DNA from: Candidatus Dojkabacteria bacterium | GTDB taxonomy: Bacteria; Patescibacteriota; Dojkabacteria; SC72 | Assembly: GCA_012800885.1 (NCBI GenBank) | Contig: JAAZIL010000054.1 | Coordinates: 1-17,380 of the forward strand | Reading direction: 5' to 3' | Length of the DNA stretch: 17,380 bases | In this document: positions 14,572 to 17,380 of the stretch, piece by piece | How the letters are laid out: each line of letters begins with the position of its first letter | How positions within the stretch are numbered: position 1 is the stretch's first letter | The notes under the pieces: model-generated | What the model was told of the DNA's origin: nothing | Seen by the model: the letters and a program-made list of their open reading frames with translations, nothing else | The model's database searches: none | Program-made: the position numbers and the translations under genes

Positions 14572-15552
14572 ATGGCAAAAACATATGATGATTATCTTGA
14601 ACAAGCAGGTAATGTTCATCTTGCCTACTATATCCAAGCTGCAGATTCCTTAGGTATCAAATACAGTATTGTAGTACCTAAATTAATTGCAAAGTTTGAA
14701 ACTCAGAGCAAGCACTGGTATATAATAAATACAGCAACACCTCTTACAAGCACCCCTAGTACAACAATTGCAAAGAGGAAAAACTTAACAAATAAAATAC
14801 TGCATGACTTCAACATCCCTGTTCCAACACAGAGAATATTAACAAGTAAGACAGAAGCTATAAATTTCTTCAAAGAGTATAAAAATATTGTAATTAAACC
14901 AACTCAACAGTTAGGAGGAAGCGGCGTAACACTCCTTCCTAAAACAAAAAAGGAGGTAGTTCAAGCATACTTTAATGCACTTAGTTCATCAAAAGCTAAG
15001 AGTGACTCCAAAGTAATCGGAGAAGAATTCATAGAAGGAGAAAACTACAGGTTACTAGTATTAGGAAATAATGTAATAGGTATTGTAAGAAGAAAACCAG
15101 CTTTTGTAATTGGAAATGGAAAAGATAGTATAGAGAAACTAATTAAAGAGAGAAACAGAGAAAGAAAGAGGAGTCTTCTAAAACCCATAACTATAGATAA
15201 TGAGGTGAAATTAAGACTACAACACTTAAATATTAAGATGAGCTATATACCTAAAGAGAACGAAGAAGTAGTTTTAAGATACAATTGTAATCTTACTACA
15301 GGAGGTACTACACAGGAGTGTGCTTCTGAAACTCATTGGTATTACAAGGATATCGCTATTAAGGCTGTACACGCTATTGGAGCACAGTTTGGAGGCGTAG
15401 ATATAATAACTCCAGATATATCTAAACCTGCTAAATGTGCAATAAATGAGATTAATTACAATCCAGGATTAAGACTTCATTACAGAGTAGATAAAGGTGC
15501 AGTTGTTGATGTAGCTACTCCAATAATTAAATATATATCTAAAATAGTATAG
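14572..15552 (+). CDS. Cyanophycin-synthetase-like ATP-grasp ligase, stand-alone
   Basis: Amide-bond-forming ATP-grasp enzyme of 326 residues that resembles the central ATP-grasp domain of cyanophycin synthetase and of the GshAB-type fusion, without their other domains. Motifs: KRKNLTNKILHDFNIPVP (the K-x-x-T-x-x-x-L lead-in), K109 in IVIKPTQQLGGSGV, NYRLLVLGNNVIGIVRRKPA, the CphA-type GNGKDSIEKLI, LTTGGTTQE, GGVDIITPD (D277) and NEINYNPGLRLH (E293, N295). All catalytic positions look intact. The first 75 residues form a short N-terminal lobe with an unassigned sequence. It lies 18 nt after the ATP-grasp/retropepsin gene and 9 nt before the next ligase. The product may be an amino-acid polymer or a side-chain amide; it is not safe to call it cyanophycin synthetase because the Mur-ligase half is missing. 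Confidence 0.9.
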   Translation: MAKTYDDYLEQAGNVHLAYYIQAADSLGIKYSIVVPKLIAKFETQSKHWYIINTATPLTSTPSTTIAKRKNLTNKILHDFNIPVPTQRILTSKTEAINFFKEYKNIVIKPTQQLGGSGVTLLPKTKKEVVQAYFNALSSSKAKSDSKVIGEEFIEGENYRLLVLGNNVIGIVRRKPAFVIGNGKDSIEKLIKERNRERKRSLLKPITIDNEVKLRLQHLNIKMSYIPKENEEVVLRYNCNLTTGGTTQECASETHWYYKDIAIKAVHAIGAQFGGVDIITPDISKPAKCAINEINYNPGLRLHYRVDKGAVVDVATPIIKYISKIV

Positions 15553-15561
15553 GACATAATT

Positions 15562-17250
15562 ATGCCTACAATAATACAAGGACTTAATCTAGAATCAGAG
15601 ATCACATTAATAAAATTTAAACTAGAGGGTAATAATACAGAAGATATCGCCAAGCTATTAGATGAAGTATCTTCTTTTCACCCAATATTTATTCAAAAAT
15701 ATTCACTTACACCCACCCTACTCTCTATAAACTCTAGATTACCTTTTCTATGGAGAGAGTGTGATGAAATTTTTAAGAAACTATCTAAGAATGAAATAGA
15801 TTACAAGCAAGTAAGAGATCTACTACTGAATCAAATCATTGCTAAAAGAATTAAATCTATGTCTACAATACCTCTACTCTATTCAGCACATAAGAAAGGT
15901 CTGGAGACTACCCCTGCAGTGTTAGAAAAAATAGTATTTAAAACACTCCAACAAGGTTACAGAAATGTATTTAATAGATACTATGTTATCGGCTGTGGTA
16001 AAGGCTCACAAGTTACAGCTTCAATATCCTCTTCAAAAGATGCCTACTTTGCTCAAAATGTACAGAGAGATAAATGGTCTACTAATGTAATGATTGAACG
16101 ACTAGGCTTGCCTATACCTAAATGGAGTATTATAGCTACAGAGAAAGAATTGGAGAAAATATTCCCTGATTACAAGAAACCCATTATTATTAAGCCAACA
16201 GGACTTACCGGTGGTAGAGGAGTCTCTGTAGGTATTAACTCTCTCCAAGAGGCTAAAAAAGCTTTTCGTACTGCTAATAATATAGGTCCCAATAGAGCAC
16301 CTTGGCAAGTTAAAGTTATGATACAAGAGCAAGTATTCGGAGATGATTACAGGCTGTTAGTTATAGATGGAAAATTAGAAATTGTAACTAAAAGAATTCC
16401 TGCTTTTGTAGAAGGTGATGGTAAAAATACAATAGAAAATTTAATAAATGAAATAAATAAAAATCCAAGAAGAGACATATCAAACCCTTCTCATATTCTA
16501 AAGCCGATAATAATAGACACTCCCTTAAAAGAATTATTAACGCAACAAGGACTCACATTAGATTCTATTCCTAAAAAAGGGGAAATTGTCCCTGTCAGAG
16601 AAGTAGCTAGTATGAGTCAAGGAGGAATAACAGAAGATTGCACAGATATAGTCGGTAAAGAGATTAAAACTATTGTTGAAACCCTAGCTCAATCAGTACA
16701 CGCTTTTGTCTTAGGAGTAGATATAATTTGCCAAGATATATCAAAACCTCTAACTAAAGAAAATGGTGGGATTATAGAGATTAACACAATGCCAGAATCA
16801 TACCTTAATCTCTTCCCTGTTATTGGCAAACAGAGAGAATATGTCTCTGATATATATATAGATAGGTTACTTGCACAAAATAACTGTAAACAATATGTAC
16901 TAGTTGGGCAACTTAAAGATGATTTACCTACTCTTCTTCGCAAGAAGAAAATTATAAATAACACCGATACTGTAGGTGAAATAATAGAAGATCGCTACTA
17001 TATAGACGGTATTCTAATAAACAAAGGATTAGAGAGATGGAGAGCTACAGAGGGGATTAAATGTAATGGTTCTCTTGATGCAATTATTCTACACTTCAGA
17101 GATTGGAATGAAGTAAGAGAATATGGCTTAGGTTTTGATCATATCCATACACTCTTTATCAGTAATGAGCAGAGTAAGGACAAAAAGTGTATGAAAATAG
17201 TGAGAAAGTATAAGAGGGAAAAATATATAGATAAATTTAAAATAATATAA
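15562..17250 (+). CDS. Cyanophycin-synthetase-like ATP-grasp ligase with N-terminal domain and degenerate Mur-ligase-like tail
   Basis: Second CphA-like ligase, 562 residues. Residues 1-165 form an N-terminal helical domain (IPLLYSAHKKGLETTP near 103) that I cannot assign. The ATP-grasp core (about 170-440) has RDKWSTNVMIERLGLPIP, K211 in IIIKPTGLTGGRGV, DDYRLLVIDGKLEIVTKRIPA, EGDGKNTIENLI, SQGGITEDCTD, GVDIICQD (D387) and IIEINTMPE (E406, N408), so it looks active. Residues 444-535 look like the first part of a CphA Mur-ligase domain: YVLVGQLKDD where the P-loop should be, then VGEIIEDRYYIDGILINKG, LDAIILHF and EYGLGFDHIHTLFISNE, which parallels the VDAAVLE / GLGFDRCDVAVVTN pattern. The GTNGKTT P-loop itself is absent, so this tail should not bind ATP in the usual way. 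It may be structural, or may bind a substrate. Confidence 0.88.
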   Translation: MPTIIQGLNLESEITLIKFKLEGNNTEDIAKLLDEVSSFHPIFIQKYSLTPTLLSINSRLPFLWRECDEIFKKLSKNEIDYKQVRDLLLNQIIAKRIKSMSTIPLLYSAHKKGLETTPAVLEKIVFKTLQQGYRNVFNRYYVIGCGKGSQVTASISSSKDAYFAQNVQRDKWSTNVMIERLGLPIPKWSIIATEKELEKIFPDYKKPIIIKPTGLTGGRGVSVGINSLQEAKKAFRTANNIGPNRAPWQVKVMIQEQVFGDDYRLLVIDGKLEIVTKRIPAFVEGDGKNTIENLINEINKNPRRDISNPSHILKPIIIDTPLKELLTQQGLTLDSIPKKGEIVPVREVASMSQGGITEDCTDIVGKEIKTIVETLAQSVHAFVLGVDIICQDISKPLTKENGGIIEINTMPESYLNLFPVIGKQREYVSDIYIDRLLAQNNCKQYVLVGQLKDDLPTLLRKKKIINNTDTVGEIIEDRYYIDGILINKGLERWRATEGIKCNGSLDAIILHFRDWNEVREYGLGFDHIHTLFISNEQSKDKKCMKIVRKYKREKYIDKFKII

Positions 17251-17254
17251 TCCA

Positions 17255-17380
17255 ATGAGATACCTAATAATTGATAAAAGGCAGAGAGTTAAAACACCAC
17301 ATAAAGATAATATCTCAACAGCCTCTGTTAGATTAACAGAAGAATTGAACAAAAAAGATATAGATCATACACTGACATTC
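17255..17380 (+). CDS. Fifth gene of the operon, N-terminus only (cut by window edge)
   Basis: ATG at 17255, only 4 nt after the previous stop, opens 42 codons that run to the window edge without a stop. The start MRYLIIDKRQRVKTPHKDN begins with a strand-like hydrophobic YLIID followed by basic residues, and continues with a helix (VRLTEELNKKDIDH). Such a start is common in nucleotide-binding or RimK-type ATP-grasp N-terminal lobes, so a fourth ATP-grasp enzyme is possible, but too little is visible to assign a family. Tight spacing makes it part of the same transcript. Confidence 0.6.
   Translation, partial: MRYLIIDKRQRVKTPHKDNISTASVRLTEELNKKDIDHTLTF

Noticed and set aside
14572..17250. Calling the two ligases cyanophycin synthetase (cphA)
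   Set aside because: Both lack a functional Mur-ligase half, so they cannot carry out the standard two-amino-acid cyanophycin reaction alone.
15962..17352. Minus-strand open frames inside the third ligase and across the operon end
   Set aside because: They are antisense to clear ATP-grasp coding sequence, or to the junction with the next tightly spaced gene.
1..17380. UGA recoded to glycine or tryptophan, as in some CPR and Mycoplasma lineages
   Set aside because: All recognised proteins are full length under the standard code without in-frame TGA, and the only tRNA-Trp seen has anticodon CCA.
1..17380. CRISPR array, insertion sequence or prophage
   Set aside because: No spaced direct repeats, transposase or integrase motifs, or phage proteins were found on reading both strands.

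Overview
The window looks like a small, streamlined, low-GC bacterial genome, most plausibly a member of the Candidate Phyla Radiation (Patescibacteria). This placement is inference from content and style: one dense housekeeping locus, AT-rich DNA with few CpG dinucleotides, no recognisable Shine-Dalgarno sequence before most genes, only ATG starts, only TAA or TAG stops, and short membrane or ribosomal proteins. No 16S or marker-tree evidence is available here. I see no mobile element, prophage or CRISPR array.

Layout. (1) Positions 1-3555, minus strand: the rod-shape operon mreB-mreC-mreD-mrdA (PBP2); PBP2 runs off the left edge just after its catalytic serine motif. rpmB (L28) lies upstream on the same strand and faces a site-2 (M50) protease across a shared divergent promoter. 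(2) Positions 4545-4924: a promoter followed by a rod-shaped structured RNA with strong compensating helices, which I take to be a 6S-like RNA, then a second promoter and tRNA-Thr(UGU)-tRNA-Tyr(GUA). (3) Positions 4998-7349: a Na+/phosphate cotransporter-like protein with a PhoU-like tail, and an unrecognised five-helix membrane protein. (4) Positions 7389-10856: tRNA-Thr(GGU), then the classic order rpmG-trnW-secE-nusG-rplK-rplA, then a second promoter with a candidate L10 autoregulatory leader, rplJ and rplL, and a bidirectional terminator. rpoBC does not follow rplL as it does in most bacteria. (5) Positions 10858-17380: an XRE-type helix-turn-helix protein fused to a polytopic membrane region and a C-terminal soluble domain, transcribed divergently from an operon of a seven-helix membrane protein and three ATP-grasp ligases, followed by a fifth gene cut by the window edge. 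A symmetric inverted repeat lies in the divergent promoter region.

The accessory system is region 5. The first ligase is an ATPgrasp_ST / alpha-L-glutamate-ligase-like enzyme fused to a C-terminal retropepsin-like (RimB/DUF785-type) domain carrying a DTG motif. The second and third resemble the ATP-grasp part of cyanophycin synthetase; the third ends in what looks like a degraded Mur-ligase domain that has lost its P-loop. All three ligases keep the ATP-grasp lysine and the E-x-N metal-binding motif, so all look active. The set suggests membrane-associated synthesis (ligases) and trimming (protease domain) of an amino-acid or peptide product or protein tag, possibly controlled by the membrane-bound regulator. 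The product cannot be read from the sequence.
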